Assembly: GCA_020698575.1 (NCBI GenBank)
Contig: CM036244.1
Location: forward strand, 30,292,034-30,356,033
DNA: 64,000 nt
Reading direction: 5' to 3'
Source: Bostrychus sinensis
Lineage: Eukaryota > Chordata > Actinopteri > Gobiiformes > Eleotridae
In this document: in pieces, positions 48,291 to 60,582 of the stretch
Layout of the letters: every line of letters starts with the position of its first letter
Numbering within the stretch: position 1 is the first letter of the stretch
The notes under the pieces: generated by a model
Told to the model about the DNA's origin: nothing
Seen by the model: the letters and a program-made list of their open reading frames with translations, nothing else
Database searches by the model: none
Made by a program: the position numbers and the translations under genes

Positions 48291-49845
48291 AAGACTTGAA
48301 CTTCATCAAAAACAAAAAGATCTTGCAGTCTCTGGTTCCTTTTAGATTTTATTATACATCTTTACTGAGGCCGCACACTTCATCAGTGCTGCTCAAAATA
48401 GTTTGTTTGACAAGGCTATGGCCACTCCACACAGAACCACAGAAAAAGAAAATTCAGGAAAAGCAAGACATTTGAGTACTTGAGTACCTTAAGTACATTT
48501 GAATACCTTAAGATCAGACATCTGCATAAAGCAAACACAGCTTAATACTATCAATATAAGTAGCCTCCATATTCTCGCAGCTAACATCAGATTACTAATT
48601 TGAAATTGGCCCCCAGGAAATTACAGGTCACAACTGCAACTGACTCACTACACAGATGCCACCCCTCCATGAGGAAGCTCTGTGTGATCACAGGTGGATT
48701 ATGCAGAATAAACCCACTTGATTCCTCCAGAGCCCTAATCATTAGTTTGTAGGATTGCACACAACATTATAATGTTAGTAAGTGAGCCAAAGCTTGAAAA
48801 CACTACTCAGTATCAACCTCAATCCAACAAAAGGAAAAGTACATTTATTTCAGAAGTTCAAATTATTACAGTGTTCAAATAATTAATATTTCATAAATAC
48901 ATTTTTAATTTGTGCTGTTTATCTGTGTAACTTGAAATAGCAATGCTGATTTTGATGTTGACCATTATTTCAGTGTTGACAAGTATTGTAGACCAGCCCA
49001 TGGGAGTAAAGTTAAGATGACAAGGTCATTTCACAAATGATTACTATTACTGTGTACAGTTATATTATTAGGTAATTTAAAAGTTTTTCTCAAATAAAAG
49101 AAAAAACTGCTGTTGTGCAGTGCCACCAGTCTTTCATACAGAAGTTCAGACAGTATCATTTAGTTCCAGCAGTTGTCTATGTGCATTATCCACATACATA
49201 GTACACTACATCTAACACATGTACACATCTCATTATAGGCACATGAATGAAAATTTCCGATGTCCTATAGAGAAGAGGCATAAAAGGAGACTTGTCACTT
49301 GCAAAGCAGTTCTTGTGGGCCCAGATCCACTGCTGCATCATTACATGTGTCTATTCACAATAATATGATGTATTCTAATGAGCATTCTAGGCACTCCTGC
49401 AGCACTGTTATATCCAACCATGTAATATGTTTAACCTTGAATATTTACAATGGCAGTAATGAGACAATTTCATTATGGGCTGTAAAGGACATCCCCAATG
49501 ACACTTCTGGCCATGCTTTTGGAAATGCAAAGGTTGTAAATGTACACAACTATTGATGTCAGCTCTTTTTCCTGCTGCATTTAAATGGCTTCTGAGCATT
49601 GTCCCAGCTGTTGATGCATTAGCTTGAAGGTCAAAAAACTGTGTGAATTAGATTTATTTAAATGTGTGCATTTATGCATCAAACTGGGAGTGGAAGGCAT
49701 CTTGCATTTAAAAAACGTCTTGCCTATAGACAGCACTCACAGCATTAACTGTGCCTATGTAAATGCACCTGCAAATGGCAGCCACCACTGTCATGAAAGA
49801 GCTGCACTGAAGGTCGGCCATCCTAATATTTTTAAAGATATAATA
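48291..49845. other. Non-coding DNA, nothing recognised
   Basis: The 5' boundary of the LINE may reach as far as 48345. No other feature is supported. Confidence 0.45.
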
Positions 49846-51332
49846 CAGACCTGATCAAAAATTTAAGACCAGCCGAAAAATTGCAAGAATTTACATTTTA
49901 AACTTGGATCTTAAGGAGGTTCTAAGTAGAGCTTCAAAATGCAAAAAGAAGAAATGGGAGTGAAACAAAAACATAAGTAAGCAATTTATTGAAAACAACA
50001 ATTAAACTGAAATAGGCTGTTCATCAGCTGATCAAAAGTCCATGACCATAGCTAAAAAAAACAAAAACAAAACAGAAACAGAAAAAAAAAACACTTTCAA
50101 AAAGGACTCAGTAATGAGTAACTCTACTGTTTTTGCTGATCACTTCAAAAATTTGTTTGGGCATGCTTGATGCGAGTGTTTCCAGGAGACTAGTGGGAAT
50201 CGTTACTCCAAGTGATGAAGATGGCTACACAAAGGGCATCAACTGTCTGAAACTGATGTCCATTTCTGTAAACTTCACTTGCCATCCATCCCCAAATGTT
50301 CTCTATTGAATTTAGATCAGGGGAACATGCAGGATGGTCCAAAAGAGTGACGTTATTCTCCTGAAGAAGTCCTTTGTCAGACGGCCATTGTGAACTGCAG
50401 GGTTGTACTGTTGAAAAATCCAGTCATTACCACACAGACGAGGGCCCTCAGTCATGAGAGATGCCCGCTGCCGTTTGACCCCTGCATAACCTGAGGCTCC
50501 GTTGTTCCATTGAAGGAAAAAGCATCCCAGATCATGATGAGGCCCCTCCACTGTGCCGTGTAGAAAACATCTCCTGTGGGATCTCCTTGTCATGCCAGTA
50601 ACGCTGGAAGCCATCAGGACCGTCAAGGTTACATTTTTTCTCATCAAAGAATAAAGCTTTCTTCTACCTTTCATTGTCCCATGTTTGGTGCTCCCTTGCA
50701 AAGTCCAAACGGGCATTTGTGGCATTGAAAGAGACAAGGCCTTTGAATATATATATTTTTTTTAATAGCCCTTTTCTAGCAGATGTCGTCTGATGGTTAT
50801 TGGGCTACAGTTGGCACCAGTAACGGTCTTAATTTGGGTTGACGATCTTCCAGTGGCTTGACGGACTTCCAATCGGATCCTCTGGCTCAGCACCGGTGAA
50901 ATTTTTTTGGGTCTACCACTTGACTTTTTGCTCCATAATCCTCAGAATCATTTAAGAATTTCAAAACGTCTTACTGCGTCCAACCTCAGCAGCAATGGTG
51001 CACTGCTGAGAGGGCTTGCAAATGCAGCGCAACAATCCCACCATGTTTAAAGAGAGAAAGCTTTTTTGCCTTTGCCATCAGGAGGTCATGACAGTGTGAA
51101 TGCCTGACAGAAAATGACACTGAATCCACATTTTTGCGCAGATTTAGGCTTTTAAATGCTGTGGTCTTAAACTTTTGATCAGCTGATGAACAGCCTATTT
51201 CAGTTTCTTGTTTTCAATAAATTGCTTAATTTTTTTTTTTTTTTTTTTGTCTCACTCCTATTTCTTTTTTTAGAACTCTTTTACAAGCAGGTAAAGAAGC
51301 TTAAATTATTTCCTTGGTCCAGCCTTGAAAAG
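49846..51332 (-). mobile_element. Near full-length Tc1-like transposon with IR/DR ends
   Basis: The left end follows a TA (49844-49845) and reads CAGACCTGATCAAAAATTTA. A direct-repeat core CTGATCAAAA...ACC occurs twice at the left (49851-49870 and 50028-50047) and, inverted, at the right inner site (51163-51182, GGTCTTAAACTTTTGATCAG). The blocks next to the inner repeats (AGCAATTTATTGAAAACAA, TGAAATAGGCTGTTCATCAG) are also inverted copies. This is the IR/DR arrangement of the Tc1 group that includes Sleeping Beauty. The right outer repeat is decayed where another Tc1 derivative begins at 51333. The length (~1.48 kb) is about normal. Confidence 0.85.
50195..51078 (-). pseudogene. Tc1-like transposase, frameshifted
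   Basis: The DDE transposase would cut and paste the element at TA sites. The start (ATG at 51078) gives MAKAKKLSLFKHGGIVALHL, and a shift then puts the helix-turn-helix part TIAAEVGRSKT (about 50985) in another frame. The catalytic core follows: FSDEK-like at about 50650, then segments that change frame several times, then GNDWIFQQYNPAVHN (50440-50396), which covers the second Asp region (Q-Q-Y-N-P-A-V-H in place of Q-Q-D-N-A-P-x-H, so the Asp is replaced by Tyr). The C-terminal block SPDLNSIENIWGWM is recognisable at about 50322-50280. Multiple frameshifts and the D-to-Y change make it inactive. Confidence 0.85.
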
Positions 51333-51428
51333 TACATCAATCAGGCATAGCATTATGACCATCTGCCTATTATTGAGGGTCATAATACACCTGTCTAACC
51401 TGCCACCCCATACACAACAAACTGCATC
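51333..51428 (-). mobile_element. Tc1/mariner derivative end, copy D
   Basis: Plus-strand TACATCAATCAGGCATAGCA then TTATGACCATCTGCCTATTA is the right terminus (inverted) of the family seen at 12075 and 24636. It continues into the zone around the deletion junction (complement: CAGTTTGTTGTGTATGGGGT then ... AATAATAGGCAGATGG). The copy is cut off at about 51428, so only the 3' ~95 bases remain. It abuts the Tc1-like element 49846-51332, whose right outer repeat is missing. Confidence 0.75.
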
Positions 51429-52733
51429 TTTGTTTGTTTGTTAGCATGAGGCTTGCAACTATTCATCAAAACCAGGTGACGAGACTCAAATGGCACCAAA
51501 AAGCCACATCTGTCAGTGTTATTGCCTCCAAAGACAATAAAATGAAAAATCTCAAAGGATGCATTTGGGGCTGAAGAGAAAAGACGATGGTACCAGGCAA
51601 AGAGATTTAGCTCCCTGAGGCCCTGTGTGGTGGCTCCAGCTAAACGCAAAGATTGTAGGGGCGGAATAGCTGTATTTTACTGACTGAGAGAGGGCTAGAG
51701 AAAGATCCACTGAGGCTTAAGTAAGGATATATGAAAGCAGAAGAGTACAAGACATGAGTATAGGGGATTCATTTGCACTGGCCACAGAGAGAAATAGTAT
51801 TCAGCCACCAAGGTCTCTCAGGTCTCATCTTTAAGAAAGTAATAGCTTTTAGATGCTTAGAATGCTAACCTGGTGTATGCTCCATTTGGCTCACTTCTCC
51901 TCACAAAAAAGCCTGTAATTTTCCTCTGCATATTGACATATCGTTACAAACATTCATTCCTATTTGTCGCGAGGGGATGATTTGCCAGCACTTCACACTC
52001 CTCTTAAAAATGTAGATTCAGAGTCTGACAAACTTTTCTAAGCACAACAAAATTGCTCACCCTAGAGTCCTGCTACATCTAAACACTGGACTTGTTTAGG
52101 AACACAGTACTTGTTATCCACTAATGCCAACTGACACGCCTCTTCTCTCCAGCAGCAGCAGCAGAGCACACTCTGGTCTTAAAATAATGCTGTCCTGGCT
52201 TTAGCAGGCTGCAGCAGGCTAATCTCTGACAGTGCACATCACCATGGAGATTATGTTTGTCTGATGTCCTTATGTTAAACACTGATCCCACAAGTATTCA
52301 CAGATATGCATTCTGTTCCCTGTCCCGACAGATTATAGTCCTCTAAAGACTATAACGCCTTCTGATTTATAAGTAAATTAGGAGGAAGTGGATACATGGA
52401 GACAGGAAGCAGATGTGCGTTAGCACTCTGAGTATGAAAAATGCTTCTTATTTGTGCCTGGAAATCATGCACTTATTATATTACCTAAGCAGAACATAAG
52501 TTAAGTTATTTTATGACTTGTGCCAACACAGCACAGAAGCACAGAAGTTGTGGTTAGCATACTTGTAGCCAGACAGCTACAAATTAGCAGAGGAGCAATT
52601 GTTCAGAGAGTGGTTAGCATGTGAGGGATTTTAACACCACTTTGTCATGTTTTGGCATTTAGTTGCATCAAATAACTCCATATAGCCACCCATTGGACAT
52701 ATTGTGAAAATAGTTAGCACTACCAGGGCTTGC
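51429..52733. other. Non-coding DNA, nothing recognised
   Basis: A CAG-rich stretch lies at 52150-52165. No supported gene or element. Confidence 0.45.
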
Positions 52734-53978
52734 AAAATTGCTAGCCCGACGTCGCGGGGCAGTTACTTTTTTCACTCGAGCTATCAAAATTTGACAACCC
52801 CTGCCCAACGGCCTATCCTAAAAAATGGTAAGAAAGATTTATTACATCTGTAACAGAGGTGGAATATGTTGTGCTGCTGTTCGCGGAGCGATTCCGTCTT
52901 TGGGCTCTGTGTGGAGTTGGGACAAGACGGCACCGTCCCTCAGCCCAATCACTCATGCAGGCTGGACCATCGCCTCCGAGAGAATGGTTTAACCCCCGTG
53001 TGGAGGAGTGGATCGGATGCTAAACTTTCAATAACTTTCTCACTAAAATGACAAAACTATTTTGGTGGGCTTGAAACTAAAAGTGGCTGACAACAGAGAG
53101 GGCAAGAGACAGAAATGTGAGAAAATCCAATCGCACAGCAGGTTTGGAAGCCAACGAGAGTGGTAAGAGAACTCATAAACTTTAGCAGTTCCATTTCTAG
53201 CTTGGTAAACAGGCTTGTGAATGATGATCCATAAAAAGGCCCAGTCACACTGATCAGAGCCACGAGAGGCTTCAGGACAGAGACAGGGCAGAGGGGGAGA
53301 GGTGGGAACTGCTCTGTGGCACGACGGGAGGGGATGCAGCTCTGAGCAGATTACTGTCATTTGTGTGAATAAATGAACATAAACATCAGAAACGTCTCTC
53401 AGCAGCTGACACGTGGAGCCTACAGCATAACAATGGAGATTTGGAGACAACTAAACACCCAATAACTCCTCACTGTAAACCATTTCAGCATTAACCAAGA
53501 CGGAGCTGATACTGAATAAGATATTCACCTTTAGCCCATGCTTTTAAATTTGTTTAATTTAGCTATTTATTCAGTAGGTTATGTTTAAATATGACCATAT
53601 GAATTTACAAGACAGAAGTCCTGTTGCCTTTACAATTTGGTCAGAAGGCCATTTATAAAATATAAATATGCTGCAAAATACCCTTGTTTGAAATCCCAAT
53701 ATAAATGATTTCTAAAAAACAAAAAAAAAGAAAAGAATGTAGGCTGCACCAGTAGCCTATGTTGGTGTAAGTCAGGCAGTTCAGTGTTGAATTGTTATAA
53801 TATCGTTTAAAAACCCACCTTTCTCTTAGTGTAGTCAAGTGTATTTAAGTCTAATGAAGTAGGCATATCATATTAACAAATTACTTATTTGGGCTACTTA
53901 ATTTTGCGTCAGGCTACTAAAATCTAAAGAGTGCCTGCCCGAAGGGTTATTAAATATTTTCAAATTTCGCAAGCCCTG
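52734..53978. mobile_element. 1.25-kb non-autonomous hAT-like element
   Basis: The left terminus CAGGGCTTGCAAAATTG and the complement of the right terminus CAGGGCTTGCGAAATTTG form a good inverted repeat. Subterminal GC blocks resemble each other (GACGTCGCGGGGCAG left; CCCTTCGGGCAGGCA in complement on the right). CAGGG-type ends are typical of hAT elements. No 8-bp target duplication is clear (AGCACTAC left, TCTACAAA right). The minus-strand open frames at 53043-53450 inside it have no transposase motif. Confidence 0.65.
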
Positions 53979-55849
53979 TCTACAAACTCTACAAATGGAT
54001 GCAGCAATGACGTGGTACTAGACTGCATTGTGCGAGGACAGTGCTGTAGATAAAAGGTCTTGAATGAATAGCAGGGTCACAAGGCTGATGAAAGACATAG
54101 ATAACAACTGTATTGTCCTTTCATGGTTTAGGGGTCACACTGGAGTGTTTGTATCTCTGTGTAGTCAAATAAAACTGGTGCTAAGTCTTTCATTGGCTTA
54201 TGTAAGGTGACTGGTGGGCAGAGCTGGCCTTTACTAACAGCCCTTATCATATACTAGCTTTTAGCCACATCAATGCATACTACTGAAGGACAGAATGCTA
54301 ATGCCATGTCCTTTTTTAATCAAATATTTTTGGACCATGTGCATCAAAGGTTGAACAAGTAGGAGTAAAAATAAATTAGTCTGAGCATGGTAAACACATA
54401 CACATGTACATTTATGATTACAGTGGAAAGAGTGAGAGAGATGGAAATGACATGCAAAAGAATCAAGAAAGGATTTGAACCCAGGTCACTGACTGATTTA
54501 TGTCTTTACATCTTATAGAGGAGTTGTGCCGTAGACTTGAGTGTACATTTGTGGCTTCAATGATCAGTTTACATTAGTAATAACTAAAATGGTCACTTTG
54601 ATGTAAAATTTAAAATGTCCAAAACCAAAACTAGCCTACACCATTGGTCTGAACCACCACAGGTCTAATGCAGTGATCACCCTGCTCATTGTGTTTCTTT
54701 GAGTTTGTGTGCTTAAAAACCTCTGAGAGTCTAGCTGCTAGGTACAGTGAAGCAGTCTAATGCCTGCTTGTACTCTGCACTTTGTCTGTACTGCTGCCTC
54801 ATCTTGGACAACAAGGACATCTTTGTAAAATAGACTGTCTATCTCAATGGATTTTTTTCCTGGTTAAACAAAGATTAAATAAAAATAAAGTTAAAATTCT
54901 TGTCTATACACACAAACAAATTTGTGTATAATTTTATTTCCAAGTAAATGCCTACTTGAATTTCAGTTTAACCCCTAAACACAGAGCTTGTAATATCTAC
55001 ACATCTTAATAATCAGTGCATATATAAAAAATATGTATATGTACTGTACATGTTGCTCAGCAGATGGATCTTTGATTCTTGTTAAAAGAAGTGACACTGA
55101 GCCTTAACAGTAATACATAATAATTACAGAGCCTTCTGTTAACAAAGCATATGCTTGATCATAAAGGAACAAAGTGTTCTATTAATGCAAATTATATTTC
55201 TAAACCAGGCTCAAAAGACTTCATTAACACTGCACCTGTATATGTCTCATATACACATGTTCCATAATCATGTTCACTTAATTCACTTAGTTCACAAGAT
55301 TTTATGTATCATTTGTGTTTCTTGGTGTGCAGTTTAAATAGTGACTGCAAGTTATCAGAGAGAGATTCACTAACCAAAGTATTACAAATCAACTTGGCTC
55401 TGAGGGAACACAAACACATCAAATCAGGAGCTGTGCAGTTCTGTACTATCTCCTGTGGTGTTCATATAAGCTGAGTGGAAATGGTGTGTTAGTAATCCCA
55501 AAGCCTGGAGAGTAAGACATTCTGAATGGGAGGAGAAACATTTGGTGTTTCTGAAGTGACTGAAGCCAGTGGATATTTATTCATAGCATCTCACGAGCAC
55601 AGATGTTCCTGCTCAAGTTAGATGGACCTACATTAGCATGAGCTTATTACTGAAATGACAAATTTGCAGCCTCAGCTAATGAAGTATCTAAATACTAGAG
55701 ACTACTGGAGGAAAAATTAGTTTTAATTGTTGGAAAGGTGTTCAAAAAGTTTAACTTTCTTGCTTTAGAACTCAAGCATAGCCAGCCATACTGCTCATTT
55801 ATTATAATAGACTCCTAAGTGTTTCAAAACAGAATCAGTACCAGTACTG
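53979..55849. other. Non-coding DNA; a possible conserved stretch at 55545-55690
   Basis: A lone B-box-like GGTTCAAATCC on the minus strand (54472-54482) lacks a matching A-box. The rest is unremarkable. The 55545-55690 block is repeat-free and reads like a conserved non-coding element; this is inference only. Confidence 0.3.
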
Positions 55850-55851
55850 AA

Positions 55852-55882
<31 letters not shown>
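55850..55882. repeat. Poly-A plus (TA)n microsatellite
   Basis: A run of A followed by about 11 TA units, directly upstream of a LINE 5' leader. Confidence 0.95.
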
Positions 55883-56286
55883 GCGGCTGGGTAGCTCAGT
55901 GAGTTAGTCAACCGACCGACCATCCATCCCGGCCGAGGCGAATACCAACTTCCAGTGTGGGTCCTTAGGCAAGACCCTTTGCGCTATTGCCTACCTCATA
56001 TATAATGATGATGAGAGACAATGAATTACGAGACAGACGTCGCCCGGTCAAACAAGGTCTGCGTCAGGTGTTGGGGAACCAGAGCAGCCTGATGAGAAGT
56101 GGGCTACTGGAACAAGACGGAAGTGGACGAGATGCGAGAACAAGGCTCTGTTGGAATGCTACTACTCCAGTAACCCTAGTCAGAGGGGTTACATGAAGAG
56201 AATGTGGGAAATATGGCAACTTCGAAACCCACAATCAACACTCACTGCTAAACAACTAGTAGCTCAGTGTTCCAACATCCACAAGC
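55883..56286 (+). mobile_element. 5' part of a non-LTR retrotransposon (R4/Dong-like?) with tRNA-like leader
   Basis: The leader starts GCGGCTGGGTAGCTCAGTGA, a tRNA-like A-box segment, and continues GTGGGTCCTTAGGCAAGACC and TATTGCCTACCTCA. I associate this order with the 5' UTR of a LINE family of fish and amphibians. From 56115 the frame reads RKWTRCENKALLECYYSSNP then RGYMKRMWEIWQLRNP and TAKQLVAQCSNIHK. This is a short Myb/helix-turn-helix-like N-terminal region common in R4/Dong- or NeSL-type LINE proteins. The fragment stops at about 56286 where hAT coding sequence begins. It may promote pol III-like transcription in an intact copy. Clade assignment is tentative. Confidence 0.6.
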
Positions 56287-56920
56287 GGCACCTGCTTTAA
56301 ATGTGAGTGAAGCTGAATACCCTGTGTTTGTGCAGCATATTAATAGAAAAAAGCATAACGATCAGCTGAATGAAACATTTTCCTCACTCACTGAAGTCCT
56401 CGCTGCATGGCCAGGTGACATATTTCCAAAAGTGAACCAACTACTTAGAGTGCTTCTCACACTGCCCATGACATCCTGTTCTGTGGAGAGACTCTTTCAG
56501 CTGTAAACAGAATCAAAACAGGCACCAGGGCAATGATGTTCACAGAAAGACTGAACTCTTTATCGCTTATTTCTTTGAACAAAAAATAACGGAGAGTATT
56601 GATTACAGTGAGATAATTGCAGTGTTCAATGAGAAACCCCGGCGTCTTTTATTGTAGGCGAAAGTTTGGTAAAGTTTTATCATGTCTGTTAAAGAGGTTG
56701 CATTTAATAAGTTACAACAAAAGTTTAAATAAATGGTGCAAGGGAGATTTTCAAAAGATTATTCTCATTTTGGTCATGTCTTTCATATTTAGCACCATGG
56801 ACAGTGACAGACACACACAAGTGTCCAGGGGCGGCTAGCGCAGAAACCTCCCTCGCATTTTTTTTGCCCAGCCAGTAATCTCTAGGCCCATCCACGTTCA
56901 CAATCCTGGTGCCGCTACTG
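56287..56920 (+). mobile_element. 3' end of a hAT transposon with transposase C-terminus (pseudogene)
   Basis: The frame from 56297 carries LNVSEAEYPVFVQHI, then FPKVNQLLRVLLTLPMTSCS and VERLF, the beginning of the hAT C-terminal dimerisation domain (consensus L-P-V-T-S-x-S-x-E-R-x-F-S). A one-base loss after VERLF (about 56494) creates a stop. The other frame continues the domain with NRIKTGTRAM, ERLNSLSLISLN and NEKPRRLLL before a stop at about 56656. The right end carries TCCTGGTGCCGCTACTG (to 56920), whose complement CAGTAGCGGC is a hAT terminus. The N-terminal and DDE parts are absent. It resembles the ZMYM-type hAT transposases of vertebrates. Confidence 0.75.
56826..56920. mobile_element. 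Possible ~95-bp hAT MITE at the hAT right end
   Basis: CAGGGGCGGC at 56826 and the complement of GCCGCTACTG at 56911-56920 (CAGTAGCGGC) are inverted ends only 95 bases apart. This may be a mini-derivative, or simply a rearranged right end of the adjoining hAT element. No target duplication is visible. Confidence 0.35.
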
Positions 56921-59900
56921 CTTCCTACCACTACATTTCATATGTTTAATGGGGCTTTGACATTATTTGTTTAGTAATTCCTCTTATTCATCCTCAAAAT
57001 GCAAACAAACTTTCCTCTGAGTAGGTTCTGAACCCCATTTGAACTGGGTTAATAGAGGTGTGACCCATGGACTCTAGAACTAGAATCAGTCTAAAACACT
57101 GGTCTGACTGCGAGACCTAATGTGGGCAAACTGTATTTTGCATGTGACAGGAACAAGACAAGCGTTATTGGGAAAAAAGTTGCTTCTGTGGACTCAGTCA
57201 ACGCCTTCCACACTTTAATTACCACTGCGTCTTGGAACCTTAATAAATCCAATTGGGAATGGTTCATATGGATGCAAAAACACAGATTGTTTGTTTCAAG
57301 TCAGCAGTCCTTTCCCAATGCTGTTGGCCCATGGAGAATCTGCAGAATTTCAGTGCATGTACTTTTGCGCAGAAACAACTTGTTGCGCTGACTTACTGAT
57401 GGTGGGTCTTGAGGTCTTGTGTCTGGCCTGGATAAAAGTGTGTGTGATATCTTGGCTAATCACATGGTGAGTGTCTGAGTGCTGGGGGCCCATTGACCTT
57501 GGGAGATGAGCATTGGAACAAAGTGCTGCTGCTGATGACTCTGTTGAGCCAAATAGAAACAGAGGGAGAAGCTCTTTGGAGAGCCAGCACAAACAGTACA
57601 CAGACCAATCAAGGCTTAGAGCAGCTTCATCTACAACCTGTCACGACTGGGCTTTAACTGCACTCTACAGCTGTTGGCTCAAAGAAGGGATGTCTTCCAA
57701 TTGTTATACATGGTTCATGGTTTGTGTGTGGCAGTCTTTTATGAGGCACAAAAAGACCACATTTTAATTTAATGCATTGCCCAAGGTGTATTCCACCTCT
57801 GGGCAATAGTTACTGGAAGGCTCCAGCCCTTCATGACTCCTAATGGAACAAATAGATCAATGAAGTAGATCAACTTCTCCACAGTTACTGAACATTTTTT
57901 TCCTCTAAGATTTACTTAAATAAAGGTAGAATATGTAAAAGTAAATGTTCTTGAGTGCAGTATTTTGTTGTTTTCCACCTCTGGAACACAGACAACCTCT
58001 GGAACTAGAAACCTCAACAACTTAATTCCTTCTCTCCACTCAGTCCACAGTTTTATCAGAAACCCCATCCACAAGCTCCAGTGTATACAGAGAGAAAACA
58101 TCAGCAGGTCTCTTTATGTGACAGTGGGACATAAGACACAGCACAACCAGCGGAAAGTGAAGCAGAGCCATGGTACTCACCTGATCCAGAGTCCACACCA
58201 GACAGCAGCATGGAACAGATAAAAGAGAGAGAAACTTCTATTAGAGTTATGACAATATAAATAAGCATTTAAATTTGTGTTTTTTGTACTGGCAGTTCAT
58301 TTGTGTGATATGGATAGTCAGTAGAAACAGAAATTACTTATTAGGGAGTTATTGACATTAACATATCAAATCAAACAGGTGCCTTTTCCTTCAGACCATT
58401 TAATACAATAAGTAAACATGATATGCTCCATTTCTGACGTACTTAATTTTATTTTTATCCAATTTTAAAGCGCAATTCAACCCTAAAGCACTTTTTTTTA
58501 GCTGATCATCTGTACAAATGGGGCTTTAGTAGTGCATCTCACTTTTTATAGTTGTTTCTTTGACCGTTTTGTAAAAAAAAGTTTAAATTGACATTTTGTG
58601 GCGAAAACCGTCAGAGTGCTGCCTTCCTAGGGTCAAACAGTGGGTTCTTCTGCTCAATAGTTGCACACAGACCAGTGTGAGGTATTATTTGACCTCATTA
58701 CCACACCTTTGCTGCGTGTCTCCTCCCACAGCCCTGTGCTCCCCATGCCCTCGCCGTTTCTCTCCCCTGCACGCTCGTCCCAGTCCTGTAGTTTCCAGGT
58801 GTGGGTCATTTTCCTAAAAACCTAAATGCCATGCAGCCCCAAATTTACCATTCAGTCCCCTCAGCCCCTCCCACTTCCTCTCAGGCTGGAGCATGCTCTC
58901 GCTTGTTAGGCTAAGTGGGGAAAATACAAAAACATACAATCTGTCGCCTCCAAAGTAAAAGTGGTCAGGAATTTGTGGAACAAAGACAACAGTCTGACAG
59001 AATGAAGTCACAAAAGGATTTACTCTACACAGCCATATGACTCAGGATTATTAGGGTTAGAAACTTAGTCTGATAGTAGACAATAAACACAAGTATATGG
59101 CCCTTTTTTCCAATGGGATTTTTCTTTTCCTGGGCCTTTGCAACCCTACTGTGGAGGGCGTCCATGACGTTGCTCTGACAGCTGTCAATCACAGGACCAG
59201 GCCTCACTCCTCCCTCAGTTCTCCTCTGTGTCTGCCTGGTTTCTGGACACTTTTTGAGCAGTTTTCAATCTTTGGCAGTGGGCGGAGTAAGGCCTGGGGC
59301 AGGGATGAGTTGCTCTTTAAAAAACTGTAATGTTGGAGTGACAATGCTTGTTTATCTCAAAATAACAACTTTTAATGTCTTCCAGTCTGCTGCCTCCTTT
59401 AGGGCACAGCAGCTGAATATATTCAACTGTAATACCTTTCTTGTGCTACTTAGATTCAGAAGCCAACATAGATCAATAAGTCCTTGTCAGACAGATAACA
59501 CTGGAGCATGAGCACAGAGATGCTATTTGCTCTGCTAAAAGTGTTAGAGAACGCCACCAAGACAGGGATGATAGCAGGTCCTCTCAGACCATTAGAGACA
59601 CATTCCAACTGGCTGGGACTATCATTAAAACACAACTTTAAATGGTGCAGGAGAAGATGAGATTTTCTACAACACCAGCCATTCATGACAACGTTGGCCT
59701 GATTCATATCACAACAGAATTAAGCCCCAGTACTTTGATGCATGCAGAGTCCATCTAGATAAAACCTAAGAACTAATGAAATATAATCTTCCAGAGCAAG
59801 CCATAATAGTTCGTTGCACATTCTCCTCAGAATAAAGCATGCGCTGCATAATGGAGCGTGCTGGAGCCAACAGCATTAGTGAGAATTAGATTCCTATCAG

Positions 59901-60582
59901 GGACTTTTCCACATCGATCATCCACTACCCACACTGTCCAAGGCAAAACCTGCTTTTTTTTTTTACTACAATCTTCAGGTTTATTTATTATGATGTCCTT
60001 GCACTTCAATCTGATTTCTTTAAGGATGCAGACCAAGGTTAATAAGCTGAAAATAACCTTCTTAAGCCAATGATAAAATTAGGTGAAAATAAATACTGCT
60101 GTCTCATATGGTTAAGTCAATGCTCTGATATTAGCTTTGAGAGAGGAGTTGGTTTAACCTTTCTAAAAAAAAGTTCAGTAGAGGTCTGCCCTCTGGTCAC
60201 TATGGCTGCCTTTATTGTTTCCAAGATGACCTTTTGAAAAGGAGCTAAAGGTGAGTCACAGAGTTAGCTCAGAATAAATTTTCCATCATTCCCAGTGAAA
60301 GTCATGTTATCTAAATGAATGAAATGTTGTCATTTTCCACACTTTGAACACCACATAGAGCCTTTTACGCCCCTAAATGTAATCACATATGAATAGTCTG
60401 ACAAATAACAGTCTTACGCAGTCATATTGTGCAGTTTAGACGACTCAGCTGTGGTGGGACTGATCTCCAACAACAGCCAAATAAGTATAAGTGGACAATT
60501 TAGTGGTTTAGGCTGAACAATCTTTGCATGAGTATGGAGGAGACAAAATAAGCTAGCAAGAGGATAAGTTACAGCAAATGTA
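56921..60582. other. Non-coding DNA, nothing recognised
   Basis: Several overlapping short frames (57122-57767, 58596-58817, 59097-59511) have no recognisable domain. A T-rich run lies at 59953-59964. Confidence 0.45.

Noticed and set aside
50312..50737. Single 141-codon frame as an intact transposase
   Set aside because: Only parts of it match the Tc1 pattern; the matching segments change frame several times, so it is a pseudogene.
54472..54482. Perfect B-box GGTTCAAATCC on the minus strand
   Set aside because: No convincing A-box at the right distance and no cloverleaf; at most a very old SINE trace.
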